From NCBI GenBank assembly GCA_016934355.1, contig JAFGTA010000079.1, forward strand, positions 1-22,757: a DNA stretch of 22,757 bases, written 5' to 3'. Position numbers and translations under genes: made by a program. This document shows positions 15,091 to 21,644 of this stretch, piece by piece. Under the pieces are notes generated by a model. The model saw only the letters and a program-made list of their open reading frames with translations. It did no database searches and had not been told where the DNA came from. Each line of letters opens with the position of its first letter. The first letter of the stretch is position 1. Source of the stretch: Candidatus Bathyarchaeota archaeon. GTDB taxonomy: Archaea; Thermoproteota; Bathyarchaeia; TCS64.

Positions 15091-15333
15091 CTATTCCTTC
15101 GGGAACCTCGCGCTGATTAGCGTCGTGGTTGCCTCGACGCCCTCGATGGTCCTGAGCCTGTGGAACACGAAGTCGTCTAGGTCCTCTAGGTTGTCAACTT
15201 TTACCTTGACGATGAGGTCGTACTCGCCATAGGTCGTGATGACCTCCTGGACTTCGGGCAGCTCTTTTATCTTGTGATAGATCTGGACGTCCATGGCCGG
15301 CTGGACCCTCGCCAAAGTGTAGCTTATAACCAA
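15091..15333 (-). CDS. Stand-alone Lrp/AsnC RAM-domain protein
   Basis: An 80-aa effector-binding domain of the Lrp/AsnC family without a helix-turn-helix. The alpha-beta pattern is typical: MVISYTLARVQPAMDVQIYH, then EVQEVITTYGEYDLIVKVKV and IEGVEATTTLISARFP. Such proteins bind amino acids and can form rings or co-assemble with full-length Lrp proteins. Start is TTG at 15333, which is where homologous domains begin; a GAGG motif lies about 9 nt upstream. It is the first gene of a probable RAM-CBS operon, with TATA-like A/T-rich DNA at about 15356-15366. Confidence 0.87.
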   Translation of the reverse strand: MVISYTLARVQPAMDVQIYHKIKELPEVQEVITTYGEYDLIVKVKVDNLEDLDDFVFHRLRTIEGVEATTTLISARFPKE

Positions 15334-15384
15334 CTCTGCTTCCCTCAGATAAACAAGAAAATATGTAGTATAGAAAAGTTGGGT

Positions 15385-15699
15385 TTACAGGTTCCTTACG
15401 GCTACCGTGAGTTCCTTCAGTCCAAGGTTGTCCATGACCTTAGCGGTGGCCGTTGCATCCACCTGTACAGACGCCTTCACTAGTGCCTCGATGCCCGTCG
15501 GGGAGGCGAGCATGTCCTGCCTCCAGAGGTAGATGATCTTCTTGGTCATCTCGGCTGAGACGGCGTCGCGGTCCTTTGAGTCGAGGATTATCGACACCAG
15601 CTTGTCTGAAAGGGTCTTGTATAGGCTCACAGGGACTTTCTCGATTGCTTCCATGTTTTGCACGTTAGTATTTACTATGCTTACTAGATTTATCCTCAT
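15385..15699 (-). CDS. Small alpha-helical protein, function unknown
   Basis: Longest form 104 aa (ATG 15699); the more convincing start is ATG 15654 (MEAIEKVPVSLYKTLSDKLV), giving 89 aa. A GATAAATC motif about 33 nt before the second ATG would make it nearly leaderless, while other A/T-rich motifs could serve the first. The sequence is helical and basic-acidic mixed, with KKIIYLWRQDMLASPTGIEA and VMDNLGLKELTVAVRNL. No signal, membrane helix or known motif is visible. It is not clearly in an operon with the RAM gene, which starts 51 nt downstream of its stop. Confidence 0.65.
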   Translation of the reverse strand: MRINLVSIVNTNVQNMEAIEKVPVSLYKTLSDKLVSIILDSKDRDAVSAEMTKKIIYLWRQDMLASPTGIEALVKASVQVDATATAKVMDNLGLKELTVAVRNL

Positions 15700-15977
15700 C
15701 CATTAAGAAAAATATGGAATAACTAAAAATACTTAGGGTTTCTTCAACCTGGGCTGCTTTTTTCTATTGTTTCTTTAAAGAAATTATTTACCCTTTTCCT
15801 ATTTATGTTAAATAAGTTATTAATAACGTCATATCTTTACATACACATGTGATATTCGGTACATGCCGGAAAACTCTTTAAAATCATTATATAAAACATA
15901 AAAAAAACTGTGGAAAACAGCAATCACATTGAAGAACCTAAAAATATTTTTACTAGTAGCCCTATATAACTACAACG
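15700..15977. promoter_or_regulatory. A/T-rich divergent promoter region with palindromes
   Basis: This 278-base gap is strongly A/T-rich. It contains a perfect 12-bp palindrome GTTATTAATAAC (15816-15827), an 8-bp palindrome CACATGTG (15844-15851), and TATA-like motifs CATTATATAAAAC (about 15886-15898) and CTAAAAATATTTTT (about 15937-15950) upstream of the Lrp gene. Both directions are served. No RNA gene or ORF of note is seen. Autoregulation by the adjacent Lrp protein is plausible. Confidence 0.45.
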
Positions 15978-16424
15978 ATGTCTCTGGATATCCTCGACAT
16001 GAAGATAATAAAATGCCTCACAGACGACGGACGATGCACCTACAAGAAGATCGCAGAAGAATCGGGTGTTAGTGAGGCAACCGTCAAGAACCGGATAGAC
16101 AAGCTCCAGGAAGAGGGCATAATCAAGAAGTTCACGATCATAATGGACTACCACAAGCTCGGCAGAGCCATCAAGGCGTTCATAGGCCTCAAGGTGCAGC
16201 CCGCCAAGCTCTCTTCGATCGTCGCGGACATCGAGAAGAACCCTGATGTCCACGTGCTTTACAGGACGAGTGGCGACGTAGACCTATTGATCGAGGTCAT
16301 CTTCGAGCAGATGGAGGACCTGAACGCCTTCCTAGAGAAGGAGCTAGCTCTTGACGGGATACTCGGGACGGTTGTGACGATAGTCATCGGGCCCTACAAG
16401 AGATGCCCGTGGACGGGGCTCTAG
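15978..16424 (+). CDS. Lrp/AsnC-family transcriptional regulator
   Basis: A 148-aa regulator. The N-terminal helix-turn-helix (about 4-55) reads DILDMKIIKCLTDDGRCTYK, then KIAEESGVSEATVKNRIDKL. The C-terminal RAM effector domain (about 65-140) has FIGLKVQPAKLSSIVADI and VHVLYRTSGDVDLLIEVIF. Such proteins respond to amino acids and act on few or many promoters. ATG 15978 lies about 30 nt after an A/T-rich TATA-like stretch. The stop overlaps that of the convergent gene by four bases. The C-terminal tail PYKRCPWTGL is slightly extended. Confidence 0.93.
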   Translation: MSLDILDMKIIKCLTDDGRCTYKKIAEESGVSEATVKNRIDKLQEEGIIKKFTIIMDYHKLGRAIKAFIGLKVQPAKLSSIVADIEKNPDVHVLYRTSGDVDLLIEVIFEQMEDLNAFLEKELALDGILGTVVTIVIGPYKRCPWTGL

Positions 16425-16957
16425 AGCCACGCCTCGCCCTTGGACTGGGTGACTCTGAAGACTATCAGGTCCTTTATGTTTGTGTGGTGCTCCTCGAGGC
16501 TCACCTTGAACATCGTCTCAAGGTAGCCCCTAAGGTACGGTGAAGGCACCGCGCTGTTTTCGACCTTGATCTCGTCCTCGACCTTCTCGAAGTTACCCCA
16601 ACCCATGTTCTGGAGCTCGTTGAGCACCAGCGGCCAGTTGCCCTTACGCGTCAGGTTGATGTCTCTGAACTCGGGCCTGAGTACCTTCCTCTTCAGCGCA
16701 GTCATGCTGCCCGCCCTGTAGGTCTCGAACTCGGTGAGGCTCTCGAACAGGTCCAGCAGCATGCCCCGGTCCATGATTATCACCCTGTTCTCGCCGATAC
16801 GGTATACGTCGGGGAGCCAGTCATGCATGCTGAGCTTCCTGAAAAGGAGAAGCGCCTTTTGGAGCGCCTCGTTCTTGTTCTTTATGTAGCGGGTCCGCTC
16901 CAAGAACTCAAGGTAGTTGTACAGGTCGTCATCTATCTCTACCTTGAACTCCGGCAT
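16421..16957 (-). CDS. RHH-like N-terminal protein with uncharacterised C-terminal domain
   Basis: A 178-aa cytoplasmic protein that I do not recognise. The first 45 residues (FKVEIDDDLYNYLEFLERTR, then NKNEALQKALLLFRKL) look like a ribbon-helix-helix: a strand followed by two helices. The remainder has a mixed alpha/beta pattern (GENRVIIMDRGMLLDLFESL, GNWPLVLNELQNMGWGNFEK) ending in VSLEEHHTNIKDLIVFRVTQ. Its start overlaps the stop of the upstream membrane gene (TAATG), so the two are coupled. It may be a transcription regulator with a ligand domain; that is inference. Confidence 0.7.
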   Translation of the reverse strand: MPEFKVEIDDDLYNYLEFLERTRYIKNKNEALQKALLLFRKLSMHDWLPDVYRIGENRVIIMDRGMLLDLFESLTEFETYRAGSMTALKRKVLRPEFRDINLTRKGNWPLVLNELQNMGWGNFEKVEDEIKVENSAVPSPYLRGYLETMFKVSLEEHHTNIKDLIVFRVTQSKGEAWL

Positions 16958-17247
16958 TACTCCTCCTCCGTACTTGTCGCACCACTATTAATTTTCTCCG
17001 AGACCACCTTCGCCTTCCTCTGCTTTGCGAGGCTTTCCATCCTCTTGACGAAAAAGAAGACCGTCACCCCGTACTGGATCATCAAGAAGAAGATTACGGC
17101 AAGAGCTACCACCATGTTGTCCGGCTTCTTATAATAGATGAGGCCCATCGCGATGATCATCCCGAGGTACGGCATGCTCAGTAACGCGTAGATGAACGTC
17201 TTGTTCGCGTCCAGAATCTCCACGACGCTGGGCTTCTCCTCGGCCAA
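16957..17247 (-). CDS. Two-helix membrane protein, function unknown
   Basis: A 96-aa protein with two membrane helices (about 18-40 and 45-68), a short YYKKPDN turn, and a charged cytoplasmic-looking tail (KRMESLAKQRKAKVVSEK). Start is TTG 17247 with AGGTGAG 6 nt upstream, and that Shine-Dalgarno lies in one arm of an RNA hairpin. It is translationally coupled to the 178-aa gene downstream. Together they resemble a regulator and membrane partner pair. No family is recognised. Confidence 0.65.
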   Translation of the reverse strand: MAEEKPSVVEILDANKTFIYALLSMPYLGMIIAMGLIYYKKPDNMVVALAVIFFLMIQYGVTVFFFVKRMESLAKQRKAKVVSEKINSGATSTEEE

Positions 17248-17254
17248 AACGATC

Positions 17255-17279
17255 TCACCTAGAAAGAAAAGGTAGGTGA
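17255..17279 (-). promoter_or_regulatory. Hairpin that can mask the Shine-Dalgarno of the 96-aa gene
   Basis: TCACCTA (17255-17261) and TAGGTGA (17273-17279) are perfect 7-bp inverted arms around an 11-nt purine loop (read on the plus strand). In the minus-strand mRNA the 3-prime arm contains the AGGUGA ribosome site used by the TTG at 17247. The element lies 10 nt after the stop of the flavoprotein gene. Confidence 0.5.
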
Positions 17280-17288
17280 AAAAGGTTA

Positions 17289-17696
17289 TTATCTCTTTAC
17301 CAGCTTCGCCTCGAGAGGTTTGACGTTGATGATGACCCTGCGTTCAACTGTCTCGCCGCGAGGGAACCAGAACCTGTCCTTCTGCGCAGGGTGCCAGTAG
17401 AGCCACCACCACTCCCACTTCTGGGAGACTACGCGTGGGTCCTCGAAAGACGCTTCACCCGTTATCTCGTAGTACTCTCCCTTTTCCCCCGCGGGGAAGG
17501 TTATCTTCATAGCCGGGTTCTTCTTGATGTCCTCGACCTTCCTGGTCCCCTTCTCCGTGGGGAACCACATGGTCTCGTAGGGGCTCTCGTTGAAGTTGGT
17601 CATCTGCCTGCTTCTCTCCTTCCCACCGTCATAGGTGGACAGGAAAACGACCTTGGCCCTACTGAAGGCCTCCTCTAACCCTTCTAGCTTCTTCAT
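17289..17696 (-). CDS. Pyridoxamine 5'-phosphate oxidase-like flavoprotein (split-barrel)
   Basis: A 135-aa member of the FMN-binding split-barrel group related to general stress protein 26 / PPOX-like proteins. Seen features: an N-terminal helix followed by VVFLSTYDGGKERSRQMTNF, then MWFPTEKGTRKVEDIKKNP, AMKITFP and YYEITGEASFEDPRVVSQKW, the order of strands typical for this fold. A Trp-rich segment (KWEWWWLYWHPAQKDRFWFP) is notable. True substrate (FMN, F420 or heme) cannot be told. ATG 17696 has GGAG 8 nt upstream. Hairpin and 96-aa gene follow after 41 nt and may be co-transcribed. Confidence 0.8.
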   Translation of the reverse strand: MKKLEGLEEAFSRAKVVFLSTYDGGKERSRQMTNFNESPYETMWFPTEKGTRKVEDIKKNPAMKITFPAGEKGEYYEITGEASFEDPRVVSQKWEWWWLYWHPAQKDRFWFPRGETVERRVIINVKPLEAKLVKR

Positions 17697-17755
17697 GACA
17701 AGCGCTCCATGGAATACAGGATAGAAGAGCCTCCACCGTAAATAAAGTTGAGGGG

Positions 17756-18703
17756 TTACTCGGCTACCGAGCTGATCTCCTGCTCCACAGGCTCAGGCTC
17801 CGTCCTCAGGGTGGCCTCAAGCCCCCTGAGCCTGTTACGGAGAGTCACCTCGGTGGTTCCAGCCGCCGCCGCGACCTCCTTCTGGATGCGTTTATCGTCG
17901 TTGTCGATACACGCCATGTAGAGCGCCGCCGCCGCCAGTCCCCGCGGGTCCTTCCCTGAGAGGCCCTGAAGCTCCTTCGCCTTCCTGAGTATCTCGATGG
18001 CTTGCTGCTCCGTGTCCCGCCTGAGGTTCAGCTTGGACGCGATGCTGGGGATGAACTTCATGGGGTCGTCCAAAGGCATCTTCAGCTTCATCTCCCTGAT
18101 GAGAAGTCTGTAGGTACGCGCCACCTCGCTGTGCTCCCGCGTCGATACCGTGCTTATCGCCTTCAGAGGCCGGGGCACCTTATCCTGTCTGCACGCCGCG
18201 TATATGCTGGCGGCGACGAAGGCGTCAATGCTGCGGCCCCTGATGAGGTCCATCTTCAGCGCCTTCCTGTAGATGAGGGCCGACTGCTCCTTGACGCTCT
18301 GCGGCAGGTGTAGCGCCGTCGCCATCCTGTCAAGCTCCGCCATGGCGATGCTGAGGTTCCGCCTCCACGTCTCGTCGAACTTGCTACGGTTATCATACCT
18401 GCGAAGCCTGTCCATCTTGATTCTGGTCTCGTCCTTGAGCCTGTTCCCCTGGGCGTCTCTGCTTCCGTTGAAAACTGTGGACAATCCTTTGTCGTAGAGG
18501 GTGTAGCTCATGCCCAGCCCTGTTCGTGTCCTGCTGTCTTTCTCTGCCATGGTGAAGGCGCGCCACTCGGGGCCTCTGTCGATGAGCTCCTCCTCCACTA
18601 CGAGGCCGCACTTGGAGCAAACCATCTCGCCGTTCTCGTGGTCGCTGATCAGGCTCGTGCTCCCGCATCTCGGGCATGCGCTAATGACTGTCTCTTCTTT
18701 CAA
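17756..18703 (-). CDS. tfb: Transcription initiation factor TFB (TFIIB homologue)
   Basis: The 315-aa basal factor that joins TBP-bound promoters and recruits RNA polymerase. The N-terminal zinc ribbon has Cys10-x2-Cys13 and Cys29-x2-Cys32. The B-reader/linker segment GPEWRAFTMAEKDSRTRTGL then SYTLYDKGLSTVF is well conserved. Two cyclin folds span about 115-205 and 212-300, with DPRGLAAAALYMACI and TEVTLRNRLRGLEATL in the second. A short acidic tail follows (EPEPVEQEISSVAE). Start is TTG 18703; the leader has no clear ribosome site. It is divergent from a PadR-like gene. Archaea often carry several TFB copies; whether this is the only one cannot be seen here. Confidence 0.95.
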   Translation of the reverse strand: MKEETVISACPRCGSTSLISDHENGEMVCSKCGLVVEEELIDRGPEWRAFTMAEKDSRTRTGLGMSYTLYDKGLSTVFNGSRDAQGNRLKDETRIKMDRLRRYDNRSKFDETWRRNLSIAMAELDRMATALHLPQSVKEQSALIYRKALKMDLIRGRSIDAFVAASIYAACRQDKVPRPLKAISTVSTREHSEVARTYRLLIREMKLKMPLDDPMKFIPSIASKLNLRRDTEQQAIEILRKAKELQGLSGKDPRGLAAAALYMACIDNDDKRIQKEVAAAAGTTEVTLRNRLRGLEATLRTEPEPVEQEISSVAE

Positions 18704-18812
18704 TTCGGAAAACCCGCGTGGTTTTAGCTACTTAGAAGGGTAATATGGATATTTTACCCATACGTAAATTATATATAGGCGGCACTTATATAAGCGTTTC
18801 GAGAGTAGCTCG
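18704..18812. promoter_or_regulatory. Divergent tfb / PadR promoter region with dyads
   Basis: This 109-base region holds an inverted repeat GGGTAA-N10-TTACCC (18738-18759), a perfect palindrome CTTATATAAG (18785-18794) and TATA-like ATTATATATAGG (about 18768-18779) usable in both directions. The dyads sit close to predicted transcript starts of each gene, as expected for PadR-type autoregulation. Binding is inference. Confidence 0.5.
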
Positions 18813-19127
18813 ATGCCCAAGCCCAAGGGGACCTGCGGAGCCACCAAGATGAAGATTCTGGCGGTGATATTCAGCGACCGCGAGAGCGGCAGCGAGTCCT
18901 ACGGGTACCAGATATGGCAGCAGCTGAAGTCCAGCTTCTACGTCTACATGAACGACAGCGACATCCGCAACGTCTACCACCACCTCAACGACCTCTGCGC
19001 TATAGGTTATATCAGGAAGAGCCGTGAGGACGAGGAGTGCCCCAAGTGCTACTACGAGATCACCGCAATGGGCCAAAGTCTACGGCACCGCTACCAGAAG
19101 TTCATCGACATCATAAGCCAGAGCTAA
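18813..19127 (+). CDS. PadR-like winged-helix regulator with CxxC motif
   Basis: A 104-aa DNA-binding protein. The PadR pattern is visible: MKILAVIF, then YGYQIWQQLKSSF, DSDIRNVYHHLNDLCAIGYI and YYEITAMGQSLRHRY, with a C-terminal helix for dimer contacts. It has four cysteines: Cys8, Cys62, and Cys76/Cys79 in EECPKCYYE at the wing. PadR proteins usually lack such a CxxC, so a metal or redox sensor role is possible. It is divergent from tfb and ends four bases into the convergent ModE-like gene. Start ATG 18813 follows a TATA box by about 35-40 nt. Confidence 0.83.
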   Translation: MPKPKGTCGATKMKILAVIFSDRESGSESYGYQIWQQLKSSFYVYMNDSDIRNVYHHLNDLCAIGYIRKSREDEECPKCYYEITAMGQSLRHRYQKFIDIISQS

Positions 19128-19621
19128 GTCTCCAGCCTCACCCGAAGAGTAAGCTTATCACCGACCCTGACAGTCGCGTCACCCGGCACTGAGATGCAGG
19201 TAGACTCGCCCTGCAGCCTCAGGACGAGCTCCTTGGTCTCGCCCATCTCTCTCACCTTGATGACCGTCCCTTGTACACGTGCCCCCAGATCAGTAGATCC
19301 AGAGACCTCCTCAAGCATCATCCTGAACCTCTCGAACTCATCGACGTACTGGCTGCCCAGCTCGGTTATCTCGGTGCTGCCGCCGCCGTGCCTGCCGCCC
19401 TTGCTCGCCGATATCAGGGGCTCCCCCAGTTTCTCCTCCGCCTTCTTCAGGAGGCCCCACGCGAACCTGTAGCTCATGCCGAGGGAGGCGGCGGCCTCCT
19501 TCAGGGTTCCCTTCTCCTGTATCTTTCTTAGGAGGCTGTAGACGCCGGGGCCGAAGACATAGCCCTCGTCGGTCTCCAGCCACAGCTTGAAGGCGGGTCT
19601 GGGTCTTTGCACCTTGATCAT
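19124..19621 (-). CDS. ModE-like molybdate-responsive regulator (HTH plus TOBE)
   Basis: A 165-aa protein with a ModE-type winged helix at about 22-95 (FGPGVYSLLRKIQEKGTLKE, AAASLGMSYRFAWGLLKKAE, then KGGRHGGGSTEITELG) and a TOBE/MopI domain at about 112-164 (ARVQGTVIKVREMGETKELV, ending VRVGDKLTLRVRLET) that binds oxyanions such as molybdate or tungstate. E. coli ModE has two TOBE repeats; this one has one. There are no modABC transporter genes in the window, so its targets lie elsewhere. ATG 19621; CGTT-GAT-AACG (19640-19650) just upstream may be an operator. Confidence 0.87.
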   Translation of the reverse strand: MIKVQRPRPAFKLWLETDEGYVFGPGVYSLLRKIQEKGTLKEAAASLGMSYRFAWGLLKKAEEKLGEPLISASKGGRHGGGSTEITELGSQYVDEFERFRMMLEEVSGSTDLGARVQGTVIKVREMGETKELVLRLQGESTCISVPGDATVRVGDKLTLRVRLET

Positions 19622-19755
19622 GGCTTAGTTGGGGTTTTCCGTTGATAACGTTTAGGCTGTGGCCCCGATGTTGTCCGCCGACTCTACATACATTCTCTTA
19701 ATAGCCCGCTAAAGGGAAAAATCTCCAAACCTAGGGAATTGGTGTTGGTACTATA

Positions 19756-20385
19756 ATGAAGACCATGTATAAGTCGAGACGAGCCATGACCGGCTTAGAG
19801 ACCGCGATCATTCTCGTCGCATTCGTCATAACGGCGGCGGCTTTCGCCTTTGTAATCCTCAACATGGGCTTCCTGACCGCCGAGAAGACCCAGTCTGTGA
19901 TATCCTCGGGTATGAGCGAGGCCGCGAGTTCCATGCTCATGGACAGCGGCCTTGTTGCCTACTTCGCAAACACGTCCAGCGGCCCGGTTCAGCAGGGTGA
20001 CATCTGCCTCACGAAGGTGGTGTTCTACATCAAGCTGAGCCAGGGGCACGAGCCAATAGACTGTGATGACAGCAGGCTCGTCGCCACGTTCACGAACGAC
20101 AGGACCCACGGAGAGATCTACAACAGTAACGGCACAGTCATGACAATCACGAAGGCAAACGGTGACAGCGATACACTCCTAGAGGTCGGTGAGAAGTTCA
20201 AGGTCGAGGTTGACTTTTCCGAGCTGCCCCTGACAGCCGTCGACCCTAACCCGGGTAGCTACCCCCTCCTGTACACTCATCCTTATGAGAACTTCAGGAT
20301 AGAGCTGCGGCCCAGCCAGGGAGCAGTCATGACCATCGAGCGGCAGATACCTGCCGTGTATTCGCAAGTGATGACCATAGACTAG
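19756..20385 (+). CDS. Archaellin / type IV pilin-like protein (archaeal flagellin family)
   Basis: A 209-aa surface filament protein. The class III signal is clear: KSRRA then MTGLETAIILVAFVITAAAF, with prepilin peptidase cleavage expected between Ala10 and Met11 and the hydrophobic helix (about 15-37) forming the filament core. The C-terminal beta domain has two possible N-glycosylation sites (N72-T-S, N125-G-T) and two cysteines (84 and 103) that could form a disulfide. ATG 19756, with ATG 19765 as alternative. No other archaellum genes (flaCDEFGHIJ) are near. It may be an archaellin or an adhesive pilin; the GLETAI motif favours archaellin. Confidence 0.87.
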   Translation: MKTMYKSRRAMTGLETAIILVAFVITAAAFAFVILNMGFLTAEKTQSVISSGMSEAASSMLMDSGLVAYFANTSSGPVQQGDICLTKVVFYIKLSQGHEPIDCDDSRLVATFTNDRTHGEIYNSNGTVMTITKANGDSDTLLEVGEKFKVEVDFSELPLTAVDPNPGSYPLLYTHPYENFRIELRPSQGAVMTIERQIPAVYSQVMTID

Positions 20386-20416
20386 GGCACACAACTTACC
20401 CCCTTCTTAATACCCC

Positions 20417-20424
20417 TTTTATAG
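20417..20424 (+). promoter_or_regulatory. TATA box for the CoA-transferase gene
   Basis: TTTTATAG centred about 27 nt before the ATG at 20448, which predicts a leaderless mRNA. Confidence 0.5.
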
Positions 20425-20447
20425 AGTAGGCTTCTCTAATTGATGCC

Positions 20448-21644
20448 ATGCTGAACAGAGACGCCTGCCTCGGAATCAGGGTACTGGACATGAGCCGTGT
20501 TCTCGCCGGCCCCTTCTGCGGGATGCTGCTCGCCGACATGGGAGCTGAGGTCATCAAGCTGGAGGTCCCGGTGAGAGGCGACGACTCCAGGGAGTTCCCG
20601 CCCTTCATCGACAGCGAGAGCATGTACTACGTCAACCTGAACCGCGGCAAGCGCAGCATCACTCTGAACCTCAAGACAGGGGAGGGCAAGCGGCTGTTCA
20701 AGGAGCTTGTGCGGGGCTGCGACGTGCTCATCGAGAACTTCAGGCCGGGCACAATGAAGCGGCTGGGCATCGACTACCCCGTGCTCAGGGAGGTAAACCC
20801 GCGTCTCGTCTACGCCGCCATATCCGGGTTCGGCCAGTACGGACCCTACAGGGAGAGGCCCGGCTACGACATCATAGGTCAGGCCATGGGCGGGCTCCTC
20901 AGCATAACGGGGTGGCCCGACTCGCCTCCCACCCGCTCCGGGACGGCGATAGGCGACATCCTGAGCAGCCTCTTCTGCTGCGTCGGCATCCTCGCAGCCC
21001 TCAACGTGAGGGAGGCAACGGGCGCCGGCCAGATGGTGGACGTGTCCCTGGTGGACAGCGTCTTCGCGGCCCTCGAGAACATCCCCCAGAGGTACTACGT
21101 GGACGGCCACGTGCCCGGGCGGATAGGGAACAGGTACGAGTTCATCTACCCCTACGACACGTTCATGTCCAAGGACGGCTGGGTGGTAATCGGCATCGCC
21201 AACGACGCCATATGGAGCCGCTTCATCGAGGCGACAGGCCTCAAGGCGCTCGGAGAGGACGAAAGATTTAGCACAAACACGCTGCGGGTGGAGAACCACG
21301 AAGACCTGAAGGCCCTCGTGGGCGAATGGACGCTTCGTCACGTCAAGGAAGAGATCGTGGAGCTACTTAACCTCCACCGCGTGCCGTCGTGCCCCATCTA
21401 CGACGTCAGAGAGGCGTCCGAGGACCCGCATATAGGAGGAGCCCGAGGCATGGTGGTGGACATGGAGCAGCCGGGCATAGGCACGGTGAAGGTTCAGGGG
21501 AACCCGGTTAAGATGTCTGAGACTAGGCCGGCGCCGAGGGGCCCCGCCCCTGCGCTTGGAGGCGACACCCTGGAAGTTCTCCGAGACCTTTTAGGGGTCA
21601 GCGGTGAAGAGTTTAAGAAGTTAAGAGAGTCCGGTGTCGTCTAG
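20448..21644 (+). CDS. Family III CoA-transferase (CaiB/BaiF type)
   Basis: A 398-aa enzyme of the formyl-CoA / L-carnitine CoA-transferase family, moving CoA between carboxylic acids. Seen motifs: VLDMSRVLAGPFCGMLLADM near the N-terminus, EVIKLE, NLNRGKRSITLNLKTGEGK, ENFRPGTMKRLGIDY, SGFGQYGPYRERPGYD, and the segment GTAIGDILSSLFCCVGILAA where Asp170 matches the catalytic aspartate (Asp169 in formyl-CoA transferase). GAGQMVDVSLVDS follows. Racemases of the same fold cannot be fully excluded, but the interlocked-dimer family is certain. ATG 20448 is leaderless from the TATA box. The glycosylase gene overlaps by one base (TAGTG). Confidence 0.92.
   Translation: MLNRDACLGIRVLDMSRVLAGPFCGMLLADMGAEVIKLEVPVRGDDSREFPPFIDSESMYYVNLNRGKRSITLNLKTGEGKRLFKELVRGCDVLIENFRPGTMKRLGIDYPVLREVNPRLVYAAISGFGQYGPYRERPGYDIIGQAMGGLLSITGWPDSPPTRSGTAIGDILSSLFCCVGILAALNVREATGAGQMVDVSLVDSVFAALENIPQRYYVDGHVPGRIGNRYEFIYPYDTFMSKDGWVVIGIANDAIWSRFIEATGLKALGEDERFSTNTLRVENHEDLKALVGEWTLRHVKEEIVELLNLHRVPSCPIYDVREASEDPHIGGARGMVVDMEQPGIGTVKVQGNPVKMSETRPAPRGPAPALGGDTLEVLRDLLGVSGEEFKKLRESGVV

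Noticed and set aside
20436..21341. 301-aa open frame on the minus strand opposite the CoA-transferase
   Set aside because: Shadow of the conserved CoA-transferase; no domain pattern.
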